A stretch of 26,825 bases of DNA, from the NCBI GenBank assembly GCA_963803155.1, contig CAWDMN010000079.1, positions 1 through 26,825 on the forward strand. Reading direction: 5' to 3'. This document shows, one piece after another, positions 8,825 through 17,800 of this stretch. Both the position numbers and the translations under genes were made by a program. Source of the DNA: CAWDMN01 sp963803155. GTDB lineage: Bacteria > Acidobacteriota > Terriglobia > Versatilivoradales > Versatilivoraceae. A model generated the notes under the pieces. The model searched no databases. It had not been told where the DNA came from and saw only the letters and a program-made list of their open reading frames with translations. The number at the start of each line of letters is the position of its first letter. The stretch's first letter is position 1.

Positions 8825-8916
8825 GATGTAGGCGGCCTGGCCTCAGGCCGTCTGCGCAAGCGTGGCAACTTCAGACGGGTTGAGGGCACCTCGCCTGCAT
8901 CATCCCATTTTCATCC
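8825..8916. repeat. GTAG-type REP element with shared ATTTTCATCC tail
   Basis: GTAG at 8828-8831 is followed by a hairpin CGGCCTG-GCCT-CAGGCCG. The far end, CTCGCCTGCATC, is an imperfect inverted copy of the near end. The tail ATTTTCATCC matches those of the repeats at 8684-8810 and 26184-26275. The hairpin is nearly identical to the one in 26184-26275, but in reverse orientation. Confidence 0.7.
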
Positions 8917-9173
8917 GCTTTGGCTGAACAAACTGGTTTTGGCGCAGGTGACCAAAAACGTTCGCGGTTACGACACCCAAATCTGACGTCGATGTCAACA
9001 GGAACATCGATTCCATCAGGGTTTCGGTAAATCTATGTTTGTTCCCGCAGGAGAGATGAAATTCAAAGCATGATTAGGGTCTATGGGGAATTTGTACCAA
9101 ATTCAGAGTTCCATCCGATACAATCCAATCACTATATTTTGACAAGACAATCCCTCAAGGCATTGTGGCGCGG

Positions 9174-11024
9174 CTATTCCACTGTCACGCTTTTGGCAAG
9201 ATTGCGGGGCTGGTCCACATCGCAGCCACGGCGGATGGCAATGTAATAGGAAAGCAGTTGCAATGGGATGATTTCCAGGATTGGCAGCAGCAAATCGTTG
9301 CTGGGCGGTACTTCAATGTAGTAGTCAGAGGCTTCGATTGCTTCTTTATTAAAGGGAGTCACCAGAGAGATAACAATCCCGTCCCGGGACTTGACTTCCT
9401 TGATGTTGCTTAACGTTTTTTCATAGAGCAGCTTCGAACGATGGTTATTGATGCTGCTAGTGGCAATAACGACGACGGGGAGAGTTTCGTCAATCAAGGC
9501 GTTGGGGCCATGTTTCATTTCGCCGGCGGGATAACCTTCGGCATGAATGTATGAAATCTCCTTGAGCTTAAGCGCTCCTTCAAGGGCAATGGGAAAATGA
9601 ATGCCGCGGCCCAGGTAGAGAAAATTGGTGGAGCGGAAGAAGAACTTTGAGAGTTCTTCGAGGTATTCCACTTTGCCGAACACCGACTCAATTTTCTGAG
9701 GAATTTTGGTGAGGTCTTCGATATGCGTGAGCAGCTGTTCCGCATCCAGAGTCCCGCGGACCTCCGCCAGGTAGAGGGCTAATAGGTACAGGCCGGTCAG
9801 TTGAGTGGTGAAGCTTTTTGTGGCGGCCACGCCGATTTCCGGTCCGGCGTGAGTATAAAGAACTCCATCAGCTTCGCGGGTGACTTGGCTGCCGACTACA
9901 TTGCAGATGGCAATATTCTTGGCCCCTTTCTCCCGCAACTCCTTTTGAGCGGCCAAAGTATCGGCGGTTTCTCCCGACTGCGTAATGATTACTCCCAGAG
10001 TGTTCGGGGGAACAACCGGGTCGCGATAACGGTATTCAGATCCATAGTCCACTTCCACCGGGAGGCGGGCCAGGGTTTCAACCATGAATTTTCCGGTCAG
10101 AGCCGCGTGCCAGCTGGTGCCGCAGGCGATGATCCTGACGTGTTCGAGCTGGCGAACCTCCGCGGTGGTGAGTTTCATTTCGTCGAGCAGGATGGTTCCG
10201 GTGTCACGCGAAACCCGGCCCAGGGTTGTGTCGCGGACCGCGCGGGGCTGTTCAAAGATTTCCTTGAGCATGAAATGTTTGTAGCCCCCCTTTTCCGCCA
10301 TGATCGGATCCCAGCTAATCCGCTGGGTTTTCAAGGTAAGGGGATTTCCGTCCACGTTGGTCAATCGAATGCCCTGACGGGTCAGGATCACCATCTCCCC
10401 ATCTGACAGAAAGGCCACCTCTCGCGTATGGGCCAGGATGGCGGGGATGTCGGAAGCGATGAAAAATTCTTCCTGGCCCACTCCCACTACGATGGGAGGG
10501 CCAAAACGGGCGGCGACGATTTTTTCGGGGTCGAGGGCGGAGATGACGACAATAGCGTAAAGGCCGGTCATTTGCTGAATGGCCTGCCGCAGGGCATCTT
10601 CCAGGGATCCCTGGAAATGTTTTTCAACCAGATGGGCGATCACTTCGGTGTCGGTTTCAGTGGCAAAAACGTGCCCCTCGGCAATGAGTTGTTTTTTCAA
10701 AGCAAGGTAGTTTTCGATGATGCCGTTATGAACAACGACAATCTTTCCCTTACAGTCCCTGTGGGGATGGGCATTTTCCTCGGTGGGGCGCCCGTGGGTG
10801 GCCCATCTGGTATGGCCGATTCCATAGGATCCCTCGCAGGGGGCCTGCTGCAGCGATTCCTCCAAGTTTCGCAGTTTCCCGGAAGCGCGACGGATGCGGA
10901 CTTCGGGCCCGTCTATCACCGCAATGCCGGCGGAATCGTAGCCGCGATATTCCAATTTCCTTAACCCTTCAATGAGCACAGGGACTACAGCTTTAGACCC
11001 CAGATAGCCAACGATGCCGCACAT
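9174..11024 (-). CDS. glmS: Glutamine--fructose-6-phosphate aminotransferase (isomerizing)
   Basis: GlmS converts fructose-6-phosphate and glutamine to glucosamine-6-phosphate in the cytoplasm, the first step to UDP-GlcNAc for peptidoglycan and LPS. At 616 residues it is the normal family length. The N-terminal class II glutamine amidotransferase domain (about 2-220) starts with the catalytic Cys2 (MCGIVGYLG) and keeps YRGYDSAG, HTRWATHG and HNGIIEN. Two SIS sugar-isomerase domains follow (about 290-420 and 460-590), with ITQSGETADT for phosphosugar binding, and the chain ends in the conserved LAKSVTVE. GAGGTGG lies just before the ATG. It is downstream of metH on the same strand, separated by 309 bp that include a REP element. 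I do not see a glmS ribozyme in this gap. Nothing looks damaged. Confidence 0.98.
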   Translation of the reverse strand: MCGIVGYLGSKAVVPVLIEGLRKLEYRGYDSAGIAVIDGPEVRIRRASGKLRNLEESLQQAPCEGSYGIGHTRWATHGRPTEENAHPHRDCKGKIVVVHNGIIENYLALKKQLIAEGHVFATETDTEVIAHLVEKHFQGSLEDALRQAIQQMTGLYAIVVISALDPEKIVAARFGPPIVVGVGQEEFFIASDIPAILAHTREVAFLSDGEMVILTRQGIRLTNVDGNPLTLKTQRISWDPIMAEKGGYKHFMLKEIFEQPRAVRDTTLGRVSRDTGTILLDEMKLTTAEVRQLEHVRIIACGTSWHAALTGKFMVETLARLPVEVDYGSEYRYRDPVVPPNTLGVIITQSGETADTLAAQKELREKGAKNIAICNVVGSQVTREADGVLYTHAGPEIGVAATKSFTTQLTGLYLLALYLAEVRGTLDAEQLLTHIEDLTKIPQKIESVFGKVEYLEELSKFFFRSTNFLYLGRGIHFPIALEGALKLKEISYIHAEGYPAGEMKHGPNALIDETLPVVVIATSSINNHRSKLLYEKTLSNIKEVKSRDGIVISLVTPFNKEAIEASDYYIEVPPSNDLLLPILEIIPLQLLSYYIAIRRGCDVDQPRNLAKSVTVE

Positions 11025-11162
11025 AAGCCACCTCGCTGAATGAGGATAATATTTCGCCCCTGGTTTTTTGGAAATGACTCCATATGGCCCTCTTTGGGCG
11101 ATTCGATTTCAAAGGGCTCAGGATGAATGGTTCTCCCGATAAAATCCCAGCCAAGCAAAGGT

Positions 11163-11318
11163 GGAGCGGGCACGAGTGACCGCCGTCACCGGTGCACGCT
11201 GGCTCGGCGGGCAAGACTGGCTCAGCGACGTGCGACGGGTGACTTCGTCACACTCGCGCGTCCCACCTTGTTTTCATCTTCTTGTTATGCCAGCCGCGCT
11301 GGGATGCGGTGCTCCTTG
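11163..11318. repeat. REP/BIME-like element between metH and glmS, copy 2 of a dispersed pair
   Basis: The left unit has a GGAG foot (11163-11166) and the hairpin GTGAC-CGCC-GTCAC. The right unit is inverted with hairpin GTGAC-TTC-GTCAC and a GGAC foot on the minus strand. The arms CACGAGTGAC and GTCACACTCG are complementary, so the whole can also fold as one long stem. From 11182 on it is similar to 8684-8810, including the TTTTCATC tail and following TATGCC. It lies in the 309-bp metH-glmS gap and could influence readthrough or mRNA stability. Confidence 0.75.
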
Positions 11319-11333
11319 GAAAGATGCACCGTC

Positions 11334-14300
11334 TTACTCGATCCCAGTTTCGGGGGAGACGGAAAAATAAGCGCAATCCGGGTGGTGGAATACCAAGGCA
11401 CTCACGCTGGCTTCCGGATCCATCATCATTCCTTCCGTCAGTTGAACGCCGATATCTTCAGGTCGAAGCAATTTCCAAATTCCCGCTTGGTAATCCAGGT
11501 TGGGGCATGCCCCATAGCCAAAACTATAGCGCTTCCCCCTGTATTTGGAAGTGAACCTTTGCTGCATGGTCATGCCGGGAGCATCCGGGAATCCCCAATC
11601 TTCGCGAATTCGCCGATGCAGCCATTCGGCGCAAGCTTCCGCCGTTTCAATGGCAAGGGCCTGCAGGCCGTGGGAACGAACATATTGTCCCTCAGTTTTG
11701 GCCTTTTCCGACCGTTCCCGAATACCTTCTCCTGCCGTGACCACCATCAGAACGAGGTGATCGCGCTGCCCCTGGGAAGGCGGCAACAAATAATCGCTCA
11801 GACACAAGCCATCCGACCGGTCCTGCCGCTCGAATTTGAAAGTATGCACAGGGGAGCCCGATCCTGCCGCAAACAGGTGAATTGCGTTGCCCTCAGCTTC
11901 AGCTTCCAGAAATTGCCAGACTGCCCGGACTCGCATGAATTGAGATGCCTCTTTCTTTATGTCTTCCACCAAGCTGTGGAGTTCCAACGCTTTTGGATCG
12001 TGCTGGCCAAGCATCTTTTCGATGTTGCCTTTGAAACCCAGATGACGTCCATAGAGCATGAAGGGATTCACGTAACTCCAAATTTGGTGGAGATCCGGTA
12101 TCTCGCGAATTTTACGCTCCAAATAAGGAGCCTGGGGAATTGGCAAATCAGCCCGGACTCTTCTGGATCGTTGCGTGGAAGAAATCCGCACTGGAAGAAT
12201 CTCTCCGACGCTGGCTGGTTCCATCGGTGCAGGCCCATTTTGTCGCAGTGTTTCCTCGCGGGTAGCGGAATCGGCAAGTTGGTTCATCAAACGCAAACCG
12301 GTCATGGCATCTTTTGCATAACAGACCGCATTTCCATAGGCGGGAGTAATTTTATGCCGGGTGAATTTTTCGGAAAGGGCTGCTCCTCCCACCAGCAATG
12401 GGACCTGGATCCCCGCGGCGCTTAAATCTCCCGCCGTAGTCACCATCTGCTGGGCGCTTTTGACCAGCAGGCCGGAAAGGCCGATGGCATCCGGATGATG
12501 CTCTCTCCAGGCGGCAATCAGAGCTTCCGGTGGAACTTTGATGCCCAGGTTGACCACTTCGTAGCCGTTGTTGGAGAGAATAATTTCCACCAGGTTCTTG
12601 CCGATGTCATGAACGTCGCCTTTGACGGTGGCCAGGATTACGCGGCCTTTGCACGCGCTCTCGTTCTTCTCCATGAACCCTTCCAGGTGCCGGACCGCCG
12701 CTTTCATGGCTTCGGCCGATTGGAGCACCTCCGCGACGATGAGCTGATTGTCATTGAAGAGGCGCCCGACTTCGTTCATTCCCTTCATCAACGGCCCATT
12801 GACAATTTCGAGCGCGGAAGATCCCTCTTGGAGCTTCAGATTAAGGTCCTCAATCAGGCCATCCTGACTGCCTTCCACGATGCATCGGGCCAACCTCTCA
12901 TCCAGCGGAAGCTGGACCCCTTTTTCCACTTCTTTCCTAGTGTTGGCGCGGAAATGTTCCGAGATGGACGCAATGTTCGACTGATTGATGCCGGCCTTCT
13001 GAGCACGGCTCTGTTCCCGCCAATCCGAGGATGCGCCCCGCGGAAGAATGGCGGTTGCCCCATCCGCGGCCGATAATTCGGGGGAGTGATTGAACAATAG
13101 ATTTTCCGCCAGGAGCCTTTCCACCTCGGGTAGGGAGGCAAACCGTTGCAGCTTTTCCGCATTCACGATCGCTAGATCCAATCCCGCGCGTGTGCAGTGA
13201 TAAAGGAAGACCGAATTCACCACTTCTCTGGCAGCCATCGGCAATCCGAACGAAACGTTGGAAATCCCGAGGATGGTCTTGCACTGGGGAAAATGTCGCT
13301 TGATCCACCGCACCCCTTCAATGGTTTCCACGGCGCCGCCAATGTAATTCTCATCGCCAGTAGCGCAAGGGAATACGAGGGGATCGAAAATGATGTTTTC
13401 GGGGGGAATGTGATATTTGCCGGTCAGCAAATCGAAAGAGCGCCGAGCAATGGCCAGCTTCCGTTCCCGTGTGAAGGCCTGAGCTTGGACCGGGTCTTCG
13501 TCAATACAACCCACCACGAGCGCGGCGCCATAATCGCGGGCCAAAGGGCAGATGCGTTCGAATTTTTCTTCCCCGTCCTCCAGGTTGATGGAATTAATAA
13601 TGCTTTTCCCCTGGCAATACGTCAATGCCAATTCCACGGCCCGCGGATCCGTGGTGTCGATCATGATTGGATTTTTTATTTTGCGGATCAGACGGTCATA
13701 GAACAGCGGTATATCCTTGAGTTCATCCCGATCCGCGCTCTGCAGGCAGACGTCGATAATCTGAGCGCCATGGCGCGCCTGACGGCGGGCTATTTCCGTG
13801 GACTCTTCCCATTTTTCCTCCATGATCAGGTTTTTAAAAATCCGGGAGCCAATTACATTGGTTCGTTCTCCCACCAGAAGCGGACGGTTGCTCTCCTCAG
13901 CTTCCACCAGTTCAATGCCGGAGTAGAAAACTTTAAGGCTTGCCGGAGGAACCGTTCGGGGTTGTTTCGCCTTGACCATTTGGGCAATCGCCTGAATATG
14001 GGCGTCCGTAGTGCCGCAACAACCCCCGATTAAATTGATCCAGCCATGGTCTACAAACCTCTCCAGCTCGTGAGCAAGCGATTCCGGAGTCTCCCGGTAG
14101 TTGCCTTCCTCATCCGGCAGACCGGCATTGGGATAACAGGAAATGCGGGAGTGAGACAGTTGATGTAGTGTTCGCAGATGATCGGTCATGAATTCCGGGC
14201 CAGTGGCGCAGTTCAAGCCCACGGAAAGCAAATCGAAGTTTTCGATGGAGACCCATAAGGCGTCGATCGACTGCCCGGCCAGCATGGTGCCAGTGGGTTC

Positions 14301-14921
14301 GATGGTGATGGAGAGCATCGTCGGGACGATGAAACCCAATTCCCGTCCCAATTGGCGGATGGCGAGCAAGGCGGCCTTCACATTCCGTGTATCCTGGCAA
14401 GTTTCAACCAGGAGGAGATCCGACCCTCCTTCCATCAACGCCCGTGCCTGACGGTAAAAATAGCCGCGCAATTCCTCGAAGGCCACCCCGCCGGTAACGG
14501 TGATGGCTTTGGTGGTGGGGCCCATGGCGCCGGCGACGAAGCGAGGCTTCGCGGGAGTGGAGAACTCATCCGCCGACCTGCGGGCCAATTGGGCGGCAAT
14601 CCGATTTAGCTCGGCTGCTTGATTTTCCAAACGATATTCAGCCAATACGAGTTCGGTTCCCCCGAAAGTGTCGGTTTCGATAATATCGGATCCGGCGGTC
14701 AAATATCGCCGGTGAATGTCGAGAATAATCTCGGGGCGAGTTTTCACCAGGTATTCATTACAGCCTTCAAAGACTGATCCTCCAAAATCGCCGGCATGGA
14801 GGTTTTTTTGTTGGAGCATTGTCCCCATGGCCCCGTCCAGAACGAGAATCCGCTCATTCAGGCATTTTTCCAATTCTGCTTTTGAGTTGCGCACCAATTC
14901 TTTAATCCCTTTCGAGCTCAA
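11334..14921 (-). CDS. metH: Cobalamin-dependent methionine synthase
   Basis: MetH transfers the methyl group of 5-methyltetrahydrofolate through cobalamin to homocysteine, giving methionine. It is 1195 residues with all four modules: homocysteine-binding domain (about 20-320; zinc ligands C238, C301, C302), pterin-binding domain (about 345-620; RPLLVGERTNVIGSR), B12 cap and Rossmann domains (about 670-900; DVHDIGK with H771 as the lower cobalt ligand), and the AdoMet-binding reactivation domain (about 930-1195; RGKRYSFGYGACP). Presence of the reactivation domain means it can be rescued by reductive methylation. The stop lies 309 bp before glmS; no co-transcribed gene lies upstream. I looked for a cobalamin or SAH riboswitch in 14922-15315 and saw none. 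Its homocysteine would come from the MetY route encoded at 24847-26780. Confidence 0.98.
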   Translation of the reverse strand: MSSKGIKELVRNSKAELEKCLNERILVLDGAMGTMLQQKNLHAGDFGGSVFEGCNEYLVKTRPEIILDIHRRYLTAGSDIIETDTFGGTELVLAEYRLENQAAELNRIAAQLARRSADEFSTPAKPRFVAGAMGPTTKAITVTGGVAFEELRGYFYRQARALMEGGSDLLLVETCQDTRNVKAALLAIRQLGRELGFIVPTMLSITIEPTGTMLAGQSIDALWVSIENFDLLSVGLNCATGPEFMTDHLRTLHQLSHSRISCYPNAGLPDEEGNYRETPESLAHELERFVDHGWINLIGGCCGTTDAHIQAIAQMVKAKQPRTVPPASLKVFYSGIELVEAEESNRPLLVGERTNVIGSRIFKNLIMEEKWEESTEIARRQARHGAQIIDVCLQSADRDELKDIPLFYDRLIRKIKNPIMIDTTDPRAVELALTYCQGKSIINSINLEDGEEKFERICPLARDYGAALVVGCIDEDPVQAQAFTRERKLAIARRSFDLLTGKYHIPPENIIFDPLVFPCATGDENYIGGAVETIEGVRWIKRHFPQCKTILGISNVSFGLPMAAREVVNSVFLYHCTRAGLDLAIVNAEKLQRFASLPEVERLLAENLLFNHSPELSAADGATAILPRGASSDWREQSRAQKAGINQSNIASISEHFRANTRKEVEKGVQLPLDERLARCIVEGSQDGLIEDLNLKLQEGSSALEIVNGPLMKGMNEVGRLFNDNQLIVAEVLQSAEAMKAAVRHLEGFMEKNESACKGRVILATVKGDVHDIGKNLVEIILSNNGYEVVNLGIKVPPEALIAAWREHHPDAIGLSGLLVKSAQQMVTTAGDLSAAGIQVPLLVGGAALSEKFTRHKITPAYGNAVCYAKDAMTGLRLMNQLADSATREETLRQNGPAPMEPASVGEILPVRISSTQRSRRVRADLPIPQAPYLERKIREIPDLHQIWSYVNPFMLYGRHLGFKGNIEKMLGQHDPKALELHSLVEDIKKEASQFMRVRAVWQFLEAEAEGNAIHLFAAGSGSPVHTFKFERQDRSDGLCLSDYLLPPSQGQRDHLVLMVVTAGEGIRERSEKAKTEGQYVRSHGLQALAIETAEACAEWLHRRIREDWGFPDAPGMTMQQRFTSKYRGKRYSFGYGACPNLDYQAGIWKLLRPEDIGVQLTEGMMMDPEASVSALVFHHPDCAYFSVSPETGIE

Positions 14922-15315
14922 TGCAAAGCGTCAATCCATCGAGGCAAATTAAATGCTCTATTTTAACAGTCCAACCTCAGATCGCAAATATTGAAAATGC
15001 GTGATTGCTTAATGTGGTTGGCGTGTATTAAAGAGTGCGGTTATCTTGTGGCTTTCTGCATGATGACGCTTTAGCGCGGCTCTGAATGACTTTCTGACAC
15101 CCAATCATGGGACCAACTTGGTCTCAGGTGGGCACTTTCTCCTACTTAGACTTCATCTCCATGGTCATGAATTCACGATTTAGCCGCCCGGCGGGACATC
15201 CTGCCTATTTGAAGATATATTTGTTTCTGCACCGTTGATGGCTTAAGGTTCAAGATGCCAATATTTTTTTATTTTGGTAGGATGGGCACATCTTTCGACC
15301 AAGGTGCTTTTTACG
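14922..15315. other. Divergent intergenic region between metH and the URO-D gene
   Basis: About 390 bp that should contain promoters for both divergent genes. I could not identify convincing -35/-10 pairs, a B12 box or a SAM/SAH riboswitch. Only a small hairpin, GACCA-ACT-TGGTC near 15111-15123, was noticed. Confidence 0.5.
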
Positions 15316-16354
15316 ATGAATGATTTGCAGTGGCAAAGTTTATTGGCGATTCTCAATGGAGATATTTCGGATCCGCTTCCCGTCGGAATGATTATTGACA
15401 GCCCCTGGCTGCCGGGATGGTGCGGAATTTCCACGATGGAGTATTATTCCAGTGAATCGCGGTGGCTGGAGGCAAATCTTCGCGCCATCGAACGCTTTCC
15501 GAATATTCTCTTCATGCCGGGGTTTTGGGCGGAATTCGGAATGTGCACCGAGCCGTCGGCTTTCGGAGTCAAATGTGTTTGGCGAGAGCTGGATTTGCCA
15601 TTTGCGGAAAAGATGATCCATTCCCTTGAGCAAATACCTGAGATTGCCCAGCCTGACCCGCGCACGGATGGACTGCTTCCCTTTGTGATTGCCCGGTTGC
15701 GGCAATGCCATCCAACACTGAGACAAGAGGGACAGGAGATTCGGTTTGCGGTGTCTCGCGGTCCTTTGAATATTGCCTCGTTTCTAATGGGCGCCACTGA
15801 GTTTTTGACCGCACTGAAAACCAACCCTGAGGTGATCCGCCCTTTTTTGAAAATGCTGACCTCGTTCGTGGTGGAATGGCTGCAATATCAAAAACAGATA
15901 TTTCCCTCCATCGATGGGATCTTCATTTTGGACGATCTGATCGGGTTCCTCGGCGAAAAGGATTTTCAGGAATATGTATCACCTCATTTCAGAGAGCTCT
16001 TTCATTCATTCCCCGCCGCCGTGCGATTCTTGCATAATGATGCCGCGGGCTTGATCACGGCGCGTCATTTGGAGGAAATGGGAGTGAATCTCTATAATTT
16101 TAGTCATCGGCATTCCATGGAAAAAATCCGGTCCCTGGCGGGTTCATCCGTGACGTTATTGGGAAACATCCCTGCGCGAGATCTTCTGGCAGCCGGGCAC
16201 TCCCGCGGAAATCAGACTATGGGTGGAGACGGCTTTGGCGGAAATGAAAGATTTTCGAAGGCTCATCTTTTCCTGTGGAGGTGGCATGCCTCCGGGAGTG
16301 CCTTCTGACAACCTGGAAGCTTTTTATGACGCAGTCATTAAATTCAAGGCGTAA
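15316..16354 (+). CDS. Uroporphyrinogen decarboxylase (URO-D) family protein, apparent one-base frameshift
   Basis: The fold family is that of uroporphyrinogen decarboxylases and corrinoid:CoM methyltransferases (MtaA/CmuA-like). The substrate of this branch is unknown and it is unlikely to be HemE. ATG 15316 is preferred over the TTG at 15274; AAGGTG lies 9 bp upstream. The frame from the start runs to 16308, but after AAG at codon 294 its sequence stops looking like the family. Skipping C16198 gives TPAEIRLWVETALAEM and then the family's typical LIFSCGGGMPPGVPSDNLEAF, ending TAA at 16352-16354, only 6 bp before the next ATG. The corrected product is 345 residues. This points to a single inserted base, either a sequencing error or a real mutation. 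The pairing with a secreted DUF6807 gene suggests a catabolic role. Confidence 0.8.
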
Positions 16355-16360
16355 ATCATC

Positions 16361-17572
16361 ATGAAAAAAGTGATCCTTGCTGTATTCTGTATTTTATTTG
16401 CCTCGATGGCGCAAGCGGGGACAAAGAAAGTTGCAGCTTCACAATTCATCGTTCTTTCCAAGTCTGTCCTATTCGATCTGCCGTTTGAACTCTCCGCGGA
16501 TTTCCTCCGTGAGCCCCCACAAGCCTCTCTGGGGACTATCAAGAGCCGGAAGAGCGCCAATATTATTCTTCAGTCCACTCCGGGCTTTTTTCAACCCAAA
16601 AGTGCCGCTGAAATGGCGGAGACTTATTGCACGCTGGTCCCGGAGAGTTTTCGGCCGGGGAAATATAAGTTGCGTTCCCTCCTTAACGAAGATTCCCCCT
16701 TCAGCTTTGAGGAAATGGAAGGGGGACGATTGAAACTTTGGGAGGGGAAGGAGCCGGTGCTGGTTTATAACCATGCTCCGCAATTGGCGGCCGGAGTCCC
16801 TGCAGACAGAAGGCGGTCTACTTACATCCATCCTCTATACGATTTGCATGGGAATTCATTGACCGAAGATTTCCCCCCAGATCATTTCCATCACAGGGGT
16901 TTTTCCTGGATGTGGCAGAGAGTTTTGGTGGATGACCAGGAATATGATCTCTGGACGATTAAAGGAATCCATCAGCATTTCGAAAAATGGGTCAGGAAGA
17001 CCAATGGACCCGTCTGCGCATTACTTGGAATTCAGAATTCCTGGAAGGTTGGAGAAAAGAAGGTCATGGAGGAAATCGTCTGGTTCCGGATTTTCCGCAA
17101 AACCGGGCAAGGACGGGCCATCGACGTCTATCTTGCTTTGACTGCCGTGGAGCCGGTTCAGATTCTCGGTGAAAAAGACAAAGGATATGGCGGACTCTGT
17201 CTGCGGTTTCCGGCACGAAAAGAAACCGAATTATCCACGCCGCAAGGCCGGGAAAATCAAGACAGCAATATGAAACGATTCCCCTGGGTAGATTTCAGCG
17301 GGATCTTTCCTGGCAGTCAATCTCGCTCGGGGATTGCGGTATTTCAGTTTTCTGAGCATCCGGATTTTCCCGCAGGATGGACTCTGCGCCCCAAAGATGA
17401 ATATGGGTTCGCCGGAATTGCCTGGCCCGGAATGGATAGAGCAAAGCTCGATCGTGGAAAGACATTGACTCTGCAGTATCGTCTCTGGATTCACGATGGT
17501 GATGAAGTGGGAGGATTCGTAAAACAGGCATTTGATGGATGGATTCATCCTCCCTTGATTCATGTTGAATAG
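16361..17572 (+). CDS. Secreted DUF6807 (PmoA-like) family protein
   Basis: This 403-residue exported protein has a signal peptide of about 19 residues (MKKVILAVFCILFASMAQAG). The region at about 155-185 with HPLYDLHGNSLTEDFPPDHF and then HHRGFSWMW is the hallmark of DUF6807, labelled PmoA in Pfam although unrelated to methane monooxygenase PmoA. The several His residues there suggest a metal or sugar site. The C-terminal part (VWFRIF, GYGGLCLRFP, DEYGFAG, LQYRLWIHDGD) also fits the family, whose fold is a carbohydrate-associated beta-sandwich. DUF6807 genes are common in polysaccharide-using Planctomycetes, Verrucomicrobia and Acidobacteria, usually near sugar genes, but no activity is established. 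It follows the URO-D gene by 6 bp and is probably co-transcribed with it. Confidence 0.85.
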   Translation: MKKVILAVFCILFASMAQAGTKKVAASQFIVLSKSVLFDLPFELSADFLREPPQASLGTIKSRKSANIILQSTPGFFQPKSAAEMAETYCTLVPESFRPGKYKLRSLLNEDSPFSFEEMEGGRLKLWEGKEPVLVYNHAPQLAAGVPADRRRSTYIHPLYDLHGNSLTEDFPPDHFHHRGFSWMWQRVLVDDQEYDLWTIKGIHQHFEKWVRKTNGPVCALLGIQNSWKVGEKKVMEEIVWFRIFRKTGQGRAIDVYLALTAVEPVQILGEKDKGYGGLCLRFPARKETELSTPQGRENQDSNMKRFPWVDFSGIFPGSQSRSGIAVFQFSEHPDFPAGWTLRPKDEYGFAGIAWPGMDRAKLDRGKTLTLQYRLWIHDGDEVGGFVKQAFDGWIHPPLIHVE

Positions 17573-17787
17573 AGACCTTACAGGATTCTCCCTTTTGCAA
17601 AGGCCGATCTGGACCAGGGCAGCTATCCGAGGAGAATCAGAGTTTCCAAAAAGGAAATGGCTCAAATCCATCTCGTCACAAATTCGTTTCATGGAGAGTG
17701 GGATTATTCAATTACCCTAAAATTTTGCTCAAAAGTGAAAACCTGCTTTCGCGCAGCAGTTTTATTTGCGCGTACTAATCTCACATT

Positions 17788-17796
17788 AAGGAGGAG
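17788..17796 (+). promoter_or_regulatory. Strong Shine-Dalgarno site deciding the sodB start
   Basis: AAGGAGGAG ends 4 bp before the ATG at 17801. An in-frame upstream start at 17657 would add 48 residues unlike any superoxide dismutase and has no such site. Confidence 0.85.
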
Positions 17797-17800
17797 TCCT

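Larger units (their letters stand above)
8405..9173. other. Intergenic repeat cluster
   Basis: This 770-bp stretch between the two-TM gene and the 3' end of glmS (convergent) holds three REP-like elements listed separately (8440-8512, 8684-8810, 8825-8916). The ORFs over them are by-products of the GC-rich repeats. I see nothing in 8917-9173. Confidence 0.6.

Noticed and set aside
8591..8986. 131-codon plus-strand frame over the repeat cluster
   Set aside because: It translates straight through two REP elements; the open frame is due to GC-rich repeats.
11025..11162. glmS ribozyme in the glmS leader
   Set aside because: No glmS ribozyme core was recognised, and that ribozyme is mainly known from Gram-positive bacteria.
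11127..12425. 432-codon plus-strand frame across the metH 3' half
   Set aside because: It is the antisense shadow of metH, whose domains and catalytic residues are unambiguous on the minus strand.
14922..15315. Possible cobalamin or SAM/SAH riboswitch ahead of metH
   Set aside because: I could not find the conserved B12 box or the core of any SAM/SAH class on the minus strand. A covariance search with Infernal would settle it.
17657..17800. Extended start for the superoxide dismutase
   Set aside because: The 48 extra codons do not resemble any SOD leader or signal peptide, while a strong Shine-Dalgarno site sits right before the ATG at 17801.
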